Assembly: GCA_947685225.1 (NCBI GenBank)
Contig: CANTUV010000011.1
Span: 64,902,501-64,966,500 of the forward strand
DNA from: Garcia nutans
Lineage: Eukaryota > Streptophyta > Magnoliopsida > Malpighiales > Euphorbiaceae
Direction of reading: 5' to 3'
DNA: 64,000 nt
The translations under genes and the position numbers were made by a program. Under the pieces are notes generated by a model. It worked only from the letters and a program-made list of their open reading frames with translations, did not search any database and was not told where the DNA came from. Numbering within the stretch: position 1 is the first letter of the stretch; each line of letters begins with the position of its first letter. Below, piece by piece: positions 1 through 10,817 of the stretch.

Positions 1-1006
1 TGTGTTAATATATATCTATAATTGATTAATTTAAATTATTAAGATATTTAAATATGAAGTTATTTTATTTTGTTGTCTTATATTTTATTATATTTAATTA
101 TTTAATATAAAAATAAATTAATGAGTAAATTAATAAATAAATAAATTGGTTAATTGAAATTTGTTGATTAATTAAAATAAATTAATTAGCAATTAATTGA
201 ACAAGCTATTATTATTGTTAAAATAGATTTTTAATCTTATTATAAATTTATTAACTTTGAGGTAAATGTAATTAAATTTTTAATATTATATGATTGTGAA
301 TTTATTTATTTATTTATAATTATTAAGTTGTCTAACTATGCTAATTCAATAAAATATAAATAGTTTATAAAATATTATTAATTATTATTCTATTACTTAA
401 ATTTTTAAAAAAAATTAAATATCCAAATCTCTGAATATTTGAACCAAACAGAATTGAATTTTTTCAGTTCGATTCTATACAAATATTTTATATATTCGAT
501 TTAATTTTAATTTTAATAATTTTAAAATATTTAAATTTCGATTTAATTCTAAATATTTTTTAAATATTTGACCGAACTGAAAATGATCACCTATAATTAA
601 CGACTTGCATGCCGTGATAATCATAATGATAATATTAATAATAATAATAAAGTAACGATTAATCAGCAACTATTTTATGCGCATTTTCTAATTTTGCAAC
701 TTAATGAATAAACTGAAAATTAAAAAAATAATAAAAAAGAAATGCTTATATCTTTTATTCCTTCATTAATGAACATCTAATATATATATATAATATTAAG
801 ATATATTTTATTTTCAAATATATATTTAATGTATTAAAATAATAACATATTTAAAGAGTAAAAAATAATACTATATAGTATAATCTTTTATAAATTCTTT
901 GAACGTAAAGTATACTATAAAAGAGTTGCAACAATTGACTTGGCATCAATAACAAGTTAATATATAGCCATTTGGTTGATATAGCTTTTTATAAGGCACA
1001 TATGTC
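1..1006. other. AT-rich intergenic DNA, no gene seen
   Basis: Very AT-rich sequence with short A/T runs on both strands. The only open frames are short, low-complexity and unlike any family I recognise. I see no RNA gene and no clear repeat boundary until the element starting at 1010. Confidence 0.6.
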
Positions 1007-1499
1007 TTAGAGCATCTCCAATCCAAATCATTAGAATAGTGTAATTTTTACAGTAAAATAGTATAAAAATTAAAATTTTTCTCCAATCTATACAACATTT
1101 TCTACACTAAAATAGCATATTCTTTAGAATATTTATTTATTTATTTTTTATATATTTTACAAATTACCCATATAACTTTTTATTTTTCAATTATCCTACA
1201 TAATTTTTTATTTTCATATTAATCCAATAATATATTTTAGTATTTAAATATTAAGTAGAAATTAATATATTAATAATTTTAAATTTATTAATTAATAAAA
1301 TAATAAATAAAAACTAATATATTAATAATTTTAATTTTATTAATTAATAAAAATAAAACATTGATATATTATTAAAATACAAAGTAAAAAATAAAAATAA
1401 TTATACATTAATGAAAAATATAAAAGTAAATATTAATATTCAATTAATTATCTGAACTAGTATATTCTTCTCATAAATGATTAATTAATGCTTCTTCTT

Positions 1500-1971
1500 T
1501 TTTGTGAAAGCCTGGACAAACTTAGTAATTTTAAGAGTGACTCAGCGATAGTGTGCGACTGAAACTAATTCAGAAAATGACTAAGTCTGTCAGATATTTT
1601 TATTTATAACGTAAATAAGGAATCCCAGAGGAGTCAGAAATTACAATGCATTTGAGAATAGAAGGCATATTGACAAAATTCTGAAAATTACAGCAAATAG
1701 AAAATAAGCGGCTATATCTCACTAAGAAATTGGCTGTCTGGTTGCCCTCACGATGGACGTGATTAATAATAATGTTTTCTGAATTCATCAAATGTTTAAT
1801 CTTGCACAGAGTCCTTGAATTTGTCGTGTCCGTGCTAAGTGCATTAATAGCCTCAAGAGAGTCACATTAAAAAAGGAGAGGCTTGTATGGTATGTTGAGA
1901 CCCCATTTTAATCCTACCAGAATGGATTGAACCTCAGCCTCCATTGGACCAGAAGCCGCCAAAGAATAGCA
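1500..1971 (-). pseudogene. LINE-type RNase H fragment nested in the Harbinger element
   Basis: On the minus strand the translation contains GPMEAEVQSILVGLKWG, then a TAA stop, then CDSLEAINAL, and further on HVHREGNQTANFLVRYS. This is the order of the RNase H-like domain (RVT_3 type) that ends many plant non-LTR retrotransposon proteins: acidic AE site, central CDS site, and final H-x-x-RE-x-N-x-xA motif. The piece lies exactly between two parts of the Harbinger transposase, so it entered after that element. At least one in-frame stop breaks it. Reverse transcriptase and endonuclease are absent, as expected for a 5'-truncated LINE copy. I could not define a target duplication or an unambiguous poly(A) tail. 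Confidence 0.7.
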
Positions 1972-2420
1972 AAATTGATTAAATCTTATACTTTCATCTA
2001 CTACCCTTTTAACTTCTGATGTAGGCACTTCTCTTACATTATGAATTGGTGTATCAATATCACGTTCATCTTCGATTATCATGATATGCATAATAATACA
2101 TGTAGTCATTATATCATGTAACACATTTTTTCTCCAATAGCGTGTCGGTCCTGCCATTGGAGAACTCCGAAGGCACGTTTAATATTTTTTCTACATGCTT
2201 CTTGTTTCATAAAAAAATATTTTTTCTTTCTACCTTGCGGCTGTTGAATTGTTTGCCTAATAGTAGACCATTTCAGATATATATTATCAGCTAAATAATA
2301 ACTCATGCTATACTTTTTCTCTTGAATAACATAATGAGCTGGAGGAGCAATAACTTGAGCGAGATTAAAAAAAAGATTAGATGATTTCAATACATTGATA
2401 TCATTATTGGAGTCTGACAA
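1972..2420 (-). pseudogene. Harbinger transposase (DDE nuclease) fragment
   Basis: Two overlapping minus-strand frames together look like the second half of a plant PIF/Harbinger transposase. The first (2109-2420) contains APPAHYVIQEKKYSM, YYLADNIYLKWSTI and MKQEACRKNIKRAFGVLQ. The second (to about 1972) continues with GPTRYWRKNVLHDIM and IIEDERDI. A frameshift separates them near 2130-2160. The N-terminal half with the helix-turn-helix and first catalytic residue is missing. At about 1972 the homology stops abruptly and LINE RNase H sequence begins. The transposase C-terminus reappears at 1440-1500, where ALINHL is followed by a TGA and then EEYTSSDN and a stop. Confidence 0.8.
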
Positions 2421-2944
2421 ACCAAAATATACATACCATATCCACGTATCATAATCCGCTATTGTTTCAAGAATAATGTAATTTTTTGTATAATATTTAT
2501 TTTTAACTTTAAATTTATATGTAATTTATATCATGTTAGTATGTAAGTTTAGTTTATTTTATGTCATTTTAATTAATTTTTGTTATAAATTTTAATTTTG
2601 ATGTTTTATATTTAAATTATTTTGACATTATTTCCATATTAATTATACTTCATAAAAAATTAATAATAAAATAGTAATATTTTAATATAAAAAATATTTA
2701 ATTTTATTGAATTAATGAGAAATTAATTAAAAATTAAAAAGAAAATATATATAAGAGCTAAATTACAAAAATTTAAAAGTTAGTGGACTTGAAAAAATAG
2801 TGTGTGAATAGTACAATATCAAATTTGGTGTTATATTATTCATTTTTTCTATTTTTAACATTATTTTGGTATTAGATTGGAGAAAAAACTAGGCGCCATT
2901 TTAATAGTTTACATCAAATTGATACTTGGTTGGAGATAATCTTA

Positions 2945-3932
2945 ACACTATCAAAGACCCATATTAGCTAATCAACTTGGGTTACTAGTGGCTATTGTTC
3001 CACTCCATACTTTGATTTTTCCTTTTTTTTTCTCTCGCTTAAGATTCGCCACTACCGCTACTGCCTCCATCAATCAAGGGATAAGGACACATAAGGTCAC
3101 TAACATAGGGGCGGCATTTTATTCTTATTTCTAATTAATTTCTTTGATTTTCCTATCAATCAAAAGAAAAAATAAATTTTAAAAAATTATAAATTTCTTA
3201 ATATAATTTTTACATTCAAATATAATCTAACAATAAATATATATTTATGAATAATAAGCTCAAAATTAATTATTCTTCATCCTTATTTAAAAAAAATTAT
3301 AACTTTTTCAATCATGGAGGTTAAACATACTAATGCCTTAATTACCTAAATAAAATATTTGAATTAATTATGCAAAATATTTTTATTTTATTTTTAATTT
3401 TTTTAATTTTTTAAACTTCAAATTTTTTTGAGGGTATATTTTTTATTTAAAAATAACTAAAAATAGTTTTTTAAAATTTAATTATTAAATAATAAATATA
3501 TAATTATGTATAATTTTCTAAATAAAAATATCTATCTTTTTTGAAAAATTAGAATTATTTTTCTACACTAAAAAAAATTAAATTATCATTCAGAAAAATA
3601 TACGTTCATTGTCGATACACATACATACTAAAGTCGGTTTATTTTGCTAAAATAAACTATTTTATAAATTATTCTAATAGTATAATCAAAATTTATTATA
3701 AAGGTATAAAAATGATCATCATCATCATCATTACCCAATCACACACTAAAACAGAAAATTAAAATGACAAAAACTACATGAATTTACAACTGAATATTTC
3801 ATCACATAGAGAAATGAAACAAAAGGGTATTTAAAAGTGAAAAAAAAGCAAAGCAAAAGCACTACGCTAACAAAAAAATTTCTAAAACATAACAATCTAA
3901 CGAATATTATCGTCATCATCTAATACAAGACC
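2945..3932. other. AT-rich intergenic DNA, 3' flank of the SAUR gene
   Basis: AT-rich sequence with homopolymer runs and a short CAT/ATC microsatellite near 3716-3732. No coding region was recognised. The part just below 3933 is the likely 3' untranslated region of the minus-strand SAUR gene. Confidence 0.55.
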
Positions 3933-4439
3933 TCAATAGTGGTTGCGTTTCCAAGCCAGCTTCCGGCCACTCGACCCTGTTGCGATTCGGGTTTGGACCT
4001 TCTCAAACTCCGAGTATCGGCAAGGAATCGTGATCCCACCTTGTTGATTGAATCCATATTCCTGTTCTGCTTCTCTCAATAGCCCGCCAAACAGAGGATG
4101 GTTAATGTAAATCACAGGTAATAGAACTCTGTGGAAATCTCCATCCTTTTGACCAACGTATACCGCTAGGTACCCCTTCGGAACTGTCACCGGTTTTTCG
4201 AAAATTGGGTCATCTCCGACTGGTATGTAACCCGACCCAGGTTTTGAAGAGCAAAGTAATTTGGCTCCGGTTGTTAATCGACGTCCCCAATCGATAAGCT
4301 TCGTTAATGGCTTGGACCTGCTTGTTTGCCCTGATGAGCCTAGCCGATTGTACCTGGTTGAACTTCGGGTCCGCCGGAAAATCCATTTGGAGATCCGTAT
4401 CAACCGTTTTCCAATCTTGAAACCTCTTATCTTTCTCAT
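3933..4439 (-). CDS. SAUR36-like small auxin-up RNA protein
   Basis: Single-exon gene of 168 codons. SAUR proteins are early auxin-response products; several are known to inhibit PP2C.D phosphatases and so promote cell expansion, while SAUR36-type members are also linked to leaf senescence. The SAUR domain covers roughly residues 80-150: it opens with VPKGYLAVYVGQ, continues with FHRVLLPVIYINHPLFGGLL and EAEQEYGF, and ends with GGITIPC. The long basic N-terminus beginning MRKIRGFKIGKRL, with RISKWIFRR, resembles the SAUR36 group rather than the short roughly 90-residue SAURs. The start is the first Met of the frame and fits that N-terminus. Lack of introns is normal for the family. Its neighbour is a transposon, so there is no informative cluster. 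The family is certain; the exact orthologue is inferred. Confidence 0.93.
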   Translation of the reverse strand: MRKIRGFKIGKRLIRISKWIFRRTRSSTRYNRLGSSGQTSRSKPLTKLIDWGRRLTTGAKLLCSSKPGSGYIPVGDDPIFEKPVTVPKGYLAVYVGQKDGDFHRVLLPVIYINHPLFGGLLREAEQEYGFNQQGGITIPCRYSEFEKVQTRIATGSSGRKLAWKRNHY

Positions 4440-4830
4440 GGTGACTACTTGTTTGGGGAGGGAGAGAAGATCGAAATTACAACAAAAGCTATGATTTTTC
4501 TTAAATAATATGCAAAAGGGTTTTTGTTAAAGAGTGGTAAATTTCAAGAAAAGGGCCATGGGTCGGCGATTGACATGGTTAAACGGAAGACAGTAAGGCA
4601 TACTTCAGAGAGAGATGTGGGTATGTTTGACATATTAATTAGTTTCTACAAGACTTTCATTCGAATATGTTGCAAATTTATGGATTTAAACAAGAATCAA
4701 TTCTTGTATTAAAACTCACCTTTAGTGATGGCCACAGTAGTACTAATTCTAGCGGCGGCTAGTGGTGGTGGTGGCGAAGTTGCGGAGAAGTTGGTAGAGT
4801 TTTTTCTTTTGGGTAATGAAATGAAACCGT

Positions 4831-4841
4831 TGTTTATAAAG
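4831..4841 (-). promoter_or_regulatory. Possible TATA box of the SAUR gene
   Basis: On the minus strand this reads CTTTATAAACA, a good plant TATA box, about 390 bp upstream of the SAUR start codon. A start site some 30 bp downstream would give a leader of about 360 nt. An AAAG/GTGAGT donor-like site near 4724 leaves open a spliced leader. No transcript evidence is available here. Confidence 0.35.
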
Positions 4842-6128
4842 TACTCTTAGGGGAATCTAATTAAGATAAATTTATTTGGCAACCAATGAGAATTTTTAAC
4901 TTTTTAAAGTCATAACAGAAGGAAAAAGAAGAAAAAAGAAAAAAAGAGAGAGAGAAATCGCTAGAGCCTTAATGATATGGTCGGCACGCGATTCTGATTC
5001 GTAGGAGGAGAGTTAGTTATAAATATAAAGAGAAAACAAAGAGAAGAAGTCAAATGATGTAAGCTGCGTTCGGATTTTCGGGATAGTCCTCGTGACCTTA
5101 ACAAATATTTCCTCCACCCACAAAAAAATATCGCTTTATGATAATAAATTTAATTTATAAATAATTATTATTTTATAAAATTAAAATTAAAATTATTTTT
5201 ATTTTAAATTTATTCTTATAAAATAAAAAAATATATTAATAAAATAAATAATAATTTAATAAAATAATAATTTAATAAAATAAATATATAAAATATATTA
5301 TTATATAACTTTTTTAATTTTATATAAAGATTTTAAAGTGACAATTATTTATGAAAAAATAAAATAATTGTTATTAGAATTGGCTGATTTGGAAGATGAA
5401 GATCAAAATGAAAATAAATTATTTTTATTTTTATTATTTGATTAAAAAAAATAAATAGAGTAATAAAAATTTTATTAATATATAAAAGATAATGAGTTGT
5501 TTTTTTATTTTTTGTCTAATAATTGATATTAATATTTAATTGAAATCAAAACTAAAAATATGTTATCTTGATAAAAAAAATTAATATTTTTAATAGAGTT
5601 TACACAAGTCAGTACTAGGACTAATAATGTGATTTCTGGTTCATATATGAATCCAATAAGGTATAATATATCTGTTGTTTTCTTTATTTATTAATTTTGA
5701 TCATTTTATTTTTATATTTTTATATTTATTATTTTATTTATTATATTTATTTATATTTATATTAATAAATACTTATATATTTTATATAAAATAGATATTT
5801 TTATATATAATATTATTTTTATTTAAATATTTATTAAATATAAAATATATAAATACAGTGAGCAAACATAATAATATTTTTCTAATAGTACAACATATAT
5901 AACTACATAAAGTAAAATAGCAATCACTGGATGCATAATTACAAAAGGTAAAGTTACTAAATTACAAAAGTATAGAGGAGTGAGAGTGCATTAGTCAATC
6001 CATCAATTTTATAATCTAAAACATCCCAAATCCATCAATTTTATAATCTAAAACATCCCAATGTGACTGGGATTTAAATTCTCGTTTTTTGATTGGGCAT
6101 TTCAGATTGGCAACTGTAATTGCGAGTC
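4842..6128. other. Intergenic DNA, AT-rich, no gene
   Basis: Upstream flank of the SAUR gene followed by AT-rich DNA up to the Copia-1 insertion. Purine-rich runs (GA/AAG) occur at 4918-4955. No coding sequence was recognised. Confidence 0.55.
6001..6060. repeat. Tandem duplication, 32-bp unit, two copies
   Basis: The segment starting CATCAATTTTATAATCTAAA is present twice with a 32-bp offset (starts at 6001 and 6033). It lies just outside the Copia-1 insertion site. Confidence 0.8.
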
Positions 6129-6133
6129 AATTT

Positions 6134-6361
6134 TGAACAAGATTGAAACAGACTAACAAAACAATGAATAAAAGAATGAAAGAATCAGTTATGAATATTT
6201 TCTCAGAGAGCTTCTTTGAGAAAGAATGTGTATCGTATATTGTGTTTCTTCCAACCTGTACAAAGAGTATATATACACTTGAATTTGCCAATCAAAACTC
6301 ATTACACAGATTGATGAGTTGGACAGCTAAATAAATATTATGTACATGTATATATTCAATA
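6134..6361 (-). repeat. Copia-1 3' LTR
   Basis: 228 bp, one mismatch to the 5' LTR at 10818-11045. In element orientation it begins TATTGAATATA and ends GTTCA. The boundaries were fixed by the AATTT duplication and by the adjoining G-rich polypurine tract. The start is therefore TA rather than the usual TG. Confidence 0.9.
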
Positions 6362-6370
6362 TCCCCCCCT
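6362..6370 (-). promoter_or_regulatory. Copia-1 polypurine tract
   Basis: On the minus strand AGGGGGGGA lies immediately before the 3' LTR. This is the expected primer site for plus-strand DNA synthesis. It overlaps the A of the natural gag-pol TGA stop (6370-6372). Confidence 0.85.
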
Positions 6371-6513
6371 CAAGCTGGAGTTGGGGAGAAGTCAACCAAC
6401 CCAAGCTTGGAGATAAATGTCTGGAATTGCGTGGAAGGCAAGGGTTTGGTGAACAAATCAGCTACTTGCATAGATGATGGAAGGTAAGGTGTGCTGATGA
6501 AGCCTGATAGTAA

Positions 6514-9500
6514 CTAATTTCTGACCACATGACAGTCAATGTCAATGTGTTTCGTTCGTTCATGGAATACAGGATTGGCAGCAATGTGAATAGATGCTTT
6601 GTTATCACAGTGAAGAGGAATTGGTGTACTCACAGAAATGTTGAAGTCTTTGAGTAGATAGGTGAGCCATTGAATTTCACAAACTGTTGCAGCCATTGCT
6701 CTGTATTCAGATTCTGATGATGATCTGCTTATGGTGCTTTGCTTTTTAGATTTCCATGAAACCAGTGTTGTACCAAGAAAAATATAGTAGCCTGTTGTTG
6801 ACTTTCTTGTATCAGCACAGGATGCCCAATCAGCATCAGAGAAAGCCCTCAACTTCATATCATTCTGAACAGGTAAAAATAATCCTCTGTGACTTGTACC
6901 TTTCAAATACTTGACTATTGTTAAGGCTGATTTAAGATGTTGCTGTGTAGGAACTTGCATAAACTGACTCAGTTGTTGGACAGCAAAACTGATGTCTGGC
7001 CTTGTTAAAGATAAGTATAGAAGTCTGCCAATAAGTCTTCTATATACATCTGGAGCAGTGAGTGGTGAATCCCTGTTGGAAGTAAGTTTGATACCTTGAA
7101 CATATGGACTCTTAGTAGGTTTGGTGTCCTGCATTCCAGTATCTTTCAGAATATCAGTAATAAACTTGTGTTGTGAGATGAATAGTCCATCAGTGGATCT
7201 TGCAATTTCCAGTCCCAAGAAAAATTTTGCATCGCCAAGATCTTTGATGGTAAACTGTTGATGAAGATAGTCTTTGAGTTGTTTGATCAGCTTAATTGAA
7301 GGACCTGTGATGAGGCAGTCATTTACATATATCAATATAGCAATAAAAGTATCATCATTTCCTTTAGTGAACAGACAATGATCACTATTTGATTGCTGAA
7401 ATCCCTGAGATTTAAGGCTGTTAGAAATCTCCTTGTTCCATTGCCTGCCAGCCTGTTTCAATCCATACAAAGATCTCTGAAGTTTACAAACTTGTCCCTT
7501 TTGAGCTTTATTGTAACCAGGAGGCACCTCCATGTAAATGGTCTCATCAATTGTGCCATGCAAATAAGCATTATTGATGTCTAACTGCTGAATAGACCAG
7601 TTATATGCTGCTGCAATTGTGAGGAATACTCTTACAGTTACTAATTTAGCAACTAGAGAATATGTCTGGTTGTAATCCAATCCAAGCAACTGATTATACC
7701 CCTTTGTTACTAATCTAGCTTTGAACCTGTCAACACTACCATCTGCATTGTACTTTACCCTGTAAATCCACTTACATCCCACAGGTTTTACATTAGCAGG
7801 TAAATCAGTAATGATCCATGTATTATTATGTTCTAAAGCTGTCAATTCTTTTGTCATGGCATCTACCCAATTTTTGTCATTTTTAGCCTGATTATAATTA
7901 CTAGGTTCTTGGATTTTAGATACTTGTGCAACAAAGTTTAGGTGTGAGAGGGTAAAATGTATTTTGTGTTTTGGTTGAGAAGTGTTTATGACAAAATCAT
8001 TCATCCAAGGAGGAGCAGTTTTGGTTCTAGTACTTCTTCTTACAGGTGGAATTTCTACAACCTGATATAATTCAGGTGTAGGTGGTGATATGAGTGATGG
8101 TAGAACAGAAGTGGTTGGTTGTACATCATTAGAGAATAGAGTATCATCATTTTGATCAGTGGTTACTAAAGTATCAGTAGGATTTTTCTCAGGAAAGGAA
8201 GATACAAAAGGAGTGGTTTCAGATATGCAATTTGGTAAAGTAAATGTGGTTACTGACTCTGGTGTGATGTACTGATAAGGAAAAACAGATTCAATAAAGA
8301 CCACATCTCTAGAATGTATTAATGACTTTGTAGTCATGTCATACAACTTGTATCCTTTATGTTGTTGGGAATAACCTAGAAACACACAAGGATGAGCTCT
8401 TTGATCAAATTTTGATTTGTGAGGCAATGTGTTAGTGGAGTAGGATAAACAACCCACGGTTTTGAAATGATCATACTTTGGTAGCTGGTGATGAAGTCTT
8501 TCAAAAGGTGTCTGCCAATTAAGATTTTCAGAGGGCAGCCTATTTATGATGTGTGTAGCAGTTAACAAAATTTCTGACCAGAACTTAGTAGGTAATTTTG
8601 ATTGATGTAGTAAGGCTCTAGCTGTATTGAGTAGAGTTCTATGTTTTCTTTCTACTACCCCATTCTGTTGTGGGGTATAGACACAGGTTTTCTGATGTAA
8701 TATTCCCTGATTTTGAAAGAACATTTGGCATTCAGAATTGGTGAATTCTGATCCATTATCGGTTCTTATAATTTTGATGGTTTGGTTAAATTGTGTCTGG
8801 ATGAATTTGAAGAAAGATTTCAAGGCAGATGGCACTTGAATCTTGGTGGTTAACATGTAAGTCCAACAGTATCTGCTATAATCATCAACTATTGTGAGCA
8901 TATAGACAGCATTGGTTATGGATTTAACACTGTAAGGACCCCAAAGATCAACATGTATTATTTCAAAAGGTTTAGAGGTAGATATATGACTAGTTGGAAA
9001 AGGAATTCTTGATTGTTTAGCAATAGGGCATACAGGACATAACATATCAGCAAAATCACATTCTTGCATACCAGATACATGCTTTAATCTCTTATTTGAT
9101 ATATGTCCTAATCTAGCATGCCAAAGCATAGCTAGATGTTTATTATGACTAGAACACTTAACTACATTATTGCATTTCATAGGCTTCACAAAAGATTCTT
9201 TGGTCAAGTAGTAGAGATCTTCAAATACCTTTCCCACTGCTAACACATCTTCAGTCTGTAAATCCTGGAATAAACAGTATTCAGGAAATGAGTGAATTGA
9301 TAATTGGCAGGATTTGGTGATAAGACTCACAGAGATTAGGTTACAGCTGAAAGATGGCACATATAGTACATTATACAATGTTATCCTGTCATTGAGTCTT
9401 ATGTTTCCAATATGTGTAACAGTCTTGGTTGAATTATCCGGTAGCCTTATGGTTTTAGGTGGATTTAGTTTATGAACAAGGTTATAGAAAGAAAGTTTAG

Positions 9501-10740
9501 AGGTAATATGGTCTGTTGCACCAGAGTCTATTATCCAATTACTTTTGCAACTAAAATCAATACTAGTTATGACAGAATTAAGTAGTGTACCTGCAAAATT
9601 GACATTTTTAATGTCATTGTCCATTGGACTTTCAGCAACAGCTTTCCCCCTGATCAGCTTCTGTATCATTTCAGATAAGTCTTTGTCAACTGCTGCAGAT
9701 TCTTTTAAGTTTGTATTGTATTGTTGTTGTGACATATCCTCTACTTGAGCATTATTTGCACTTACAGTTCCGACAATTTTGTTTCCCTTTCTCTTCTGCA
9801 ACTCAAAGAACCAGTCAGGATATCCATGGATGGAGAAACAGGTATCAATGGTGTGGCCATTAGTCTTGCACTTTGTACAATATCTATCCCTTTTGTCTTC
9901 CCTTTTACTCCTGTATCTGTTTGAGCTAGAGTAATTATAACCTGATGAACTATAGTTGTTAGGATTGCTACTTCCATAGTTATTGTTCCTTCTTGCCAGC
10001 ATTACATTAGAAGATTCACTAGATTCAAGTTTAGTAACCTGAACTTCTCTCTGTTTTTCAACACTCAAAACCATTGAGTATGCCTTGTTAATTGAAGGAA
10101 GAGGATCCATCAGCAACACTTGATTCTTCACATTATCGTACTCATCACCAAGGCCCATAAGAAATTGCATAAGTCTCCTATTATTATCATAATCAATCAC
10201 AGCATTATGATTGTCACAACAAGCAGGTAAAGGAGCCAAACATAATAGTTCATCCCATCTTTTCTTAAGGTTGGTGTAGTAACTAGTCACTGATTCCCCT
10301 TCTTGTCTGTAACTAGCTATTTCCCTCTCTATTTTGTAAATCATAGGACCATTACTTTCCCCAAACCTCTGTTTCAAATCATCCCATAGTATTTTTGCAC
10401 TCTTACAAAATACAAAGGCCTCAGAAATATCCTTGGATACTGCATTAATCAACCAGGAAGCTACCATACTATCAGCTTGTAGCCATTTCTCATAATTCTC
10501 CGAATCAGTTTCAGGAGGTTTCAAAGTTCCATCTATGAACCCTAATTTCTTCTTAGCTCTTAAAGCAATAGTTACAGACTTATTCCAAGACAAGTAATTA
10601 TCAGGTCCAGTTAGCTTTGAACTTACCAGGCTAAAACCTGGAGACTCTGAGTTGTTGACATGATAGGGATCATCGTCGTGGTTCTTCGCTGTAATCGCAG
10701 CAAGGATCGTCGCGAGGTCTTCAGCAGATAACATCTTCAC
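6514..10740 (-). CDS. Copia-1 gag-pol polyprotein, cut short by an amber codon
   Basis: An open frame of 1408 codons starting MKMLSAEDLATI. It holds: gag with a CTKCKTNGHTIDTC zinc knuckle (about residues 287-300); protease with IIDSGATDH (about 407); integrase with the HHCC region around HARLGHIS and CPVCPIAKQ, then DLWGPYS, RTDNGSEF and QNGVVERKH; reverse transcriptase with FKARLVTKGYN; and RNase H with SDADWASC. Two defects are visible. The catalytic YVDD box of reverse transcriptase reads YVND (residue 1140, codon 7321-7323). A TAG at 6514-6516 stops the frame 47 codons before the natural TGA at 6370-6372, so the RNase H tail containing the ADLFTKPL motif is lost. The rest is uninterrupted. 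As it stands this copy should not make active reverse transcriptase. Confidence 0.93.
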   Translation of the reverse strand: MKMLSAEDLATILAAITAKNHDDDPYHVNNSESPGFSLVSSKLTGPDNYLSWNKSVTIALRAKKKLGFIDGTLKPPETDSENYEKWLQADSMVASWLINAVSKDISEAFVFCKSAKILWDDLKQRFGESNGPMIYKIEREIASYRQEGESVTSYYTNLKKRWDELLCLAPLPACCDNHNAVIDYDNNRRLMQFLMGLGDEYDNVKNQVLLMDPLPSINKAYSMVLSVEKQREVQVTKLESSESSNVMLARRNNNYGSSNPNNYSSSGYNYSSSNRYRSKREDKRDRYCTKCKTNGHTIDTCFSIHGYPDWFFELQKRKGNKIVGTVSANNAQVEDMSQQQYNTNLKESAAVDKDLSEMIQKLIRGKAVAESPMDNDIKNVNFAGTLLNSVITSIDFSCKSNWIIDSGATDHITSKLSFYNLVHKLNPPKTIRLPDNSTKTVTHIGNIRLNDRITLYNVLYVPSFSCNLISVSLITKSCQLSIHSFPEYCLFQDLQTEDVLAVGKVFEDLYYLTKESFVKPMKCNNVVKCSSHNKHLAMLWHARLGHISNKRLKHVSGMQECDFADMLCPVCPIAKQSRIPFPTSHISTSKPFEIIHVDLWGPYSVKSITNAVYMLTIVDDYSRYCWTYMLTTKIQVPSALKSFFKFIQTQFNQTIKIIRTDNGSEFTNSECQMFFQNQGILHQKTCVYTPQQNGVVERKHRTLLNTARALLHQSKLPTKFWSEILLTATHIINRLPSENLNWQTPFERLHHQLPKYDHFKTVGCLSYSTNTLPHKSKFDQRAHPCVFLGYSQQHKGYKLYDMTTKSLIHSRDVVFIESVFPYQYITPESVTTFTLPNCISETTPFVSSFPEKNPTDTLVTTDQNDDTLFSNDVQPTTSVLPSLISPPTPELYQVVEIPPVRRSTRTKTAPPWMNDFVINTSQPKHKIHFTLSHLNFVAQVSKIQEPSNYNQAKNDKNWVDAMTKELTALEHNNTWIITDLPANVKPVGCKWIYRVKYNADGSVDRFKARLVTKGYNQLLGLDYNQTYSLVAKLVTVRVFLTIAAAYNWSIQQLDINNAYLHGTIDETIYMEVPPGYNKAQKGQVCKLQRSLYGLKQAGRQWNKEISNSLKSQGFQQSNSDHCLFTKGNDDTFIAILIYVNDCLITGPSIKLIKQLKDYLHQQFTIKDLGDAKFFLGLEIARSTDGLFISQHKFITDILKDTGMQDTKPTKSPYVQGIKLTSNRDSPLTAPDVYRRLIGRLLYLSLTRPDISFAVQQLSQFMQVPTQQHLKSALTIVKYLKGTSHRGLFLPVQNDMKLRAFSDADWASCADTRKSTTGYYIFLGTTLVSWKSKKQSTISRSSSESEYRAMAATVCEIQWLTYLLKDFNISVSTPIPLHCDNKASIHIAANPVFHERTKHIDIDCHVVRN

Positions 10741-10805
10741 AAAGAAATTTGATTATCAACACCAATCAAACAATTATTTGGAGATCTAGAATTAATTTTA
10801 ATCTT

Positions 10806-10817
10806 GCTCTGATATCA
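10806..10817 (-). promoter_or_regulatory. Copia-1 primer binding site
   Basis: Directly inside the 5' LTR the minus strand reads TGATATCAGAGC. This is the initiator methionine tRNA primer site of plant Copia elements (TGGTATCAGAGC) with one G-to-A change. Confidence 0.85.

Larger units (their letters stand above)
1010..2941 (-). mobile_element. Degenerate PIF/Harbinger DNA transposon
   Basis: The left end reads GAGCATCTCCAATCC. The reverse complement of the right end reads GATTATCTCCAACC, so the inverted ends share an ATCTCCAA core. Each end is flanked by TTA (1007-1009 and 2942-2944), the 3-bp target duplication usual for PIF/Harbinger. Inside, on the minus strand, is a decayed Harbinger nuclease, which supports the class independently. 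The element is 1932 bp, too short for a full two-gene Harbinger, and it contains a nested LINE fragment. It is almost certainly immobile. The flanking duplication is short and AT-rich, so the ends are less certain than the class. Confidence 0.75.

Noticed and set aside
4261..4494. 77-codon plus-strand ORF over the SAUR gene
   Set aside because: It is an antisense shadow of the SAUR coding region without a recognisable domain.
4724..4820. Separate minus-strand coding exon with a Pro/Ser/Thr-rich peptide ending at GTGAGT
   Set aside because: No Met in frame and no downstream partner exon; more likely SAUR leader sequence.
6143..6334. 63-codon plus-strand ORF, repeated at 10827-11018
   Set aside because: It lies wholly within the two LTRs of Copia-1, antisense to the element, and resembles no known protein.
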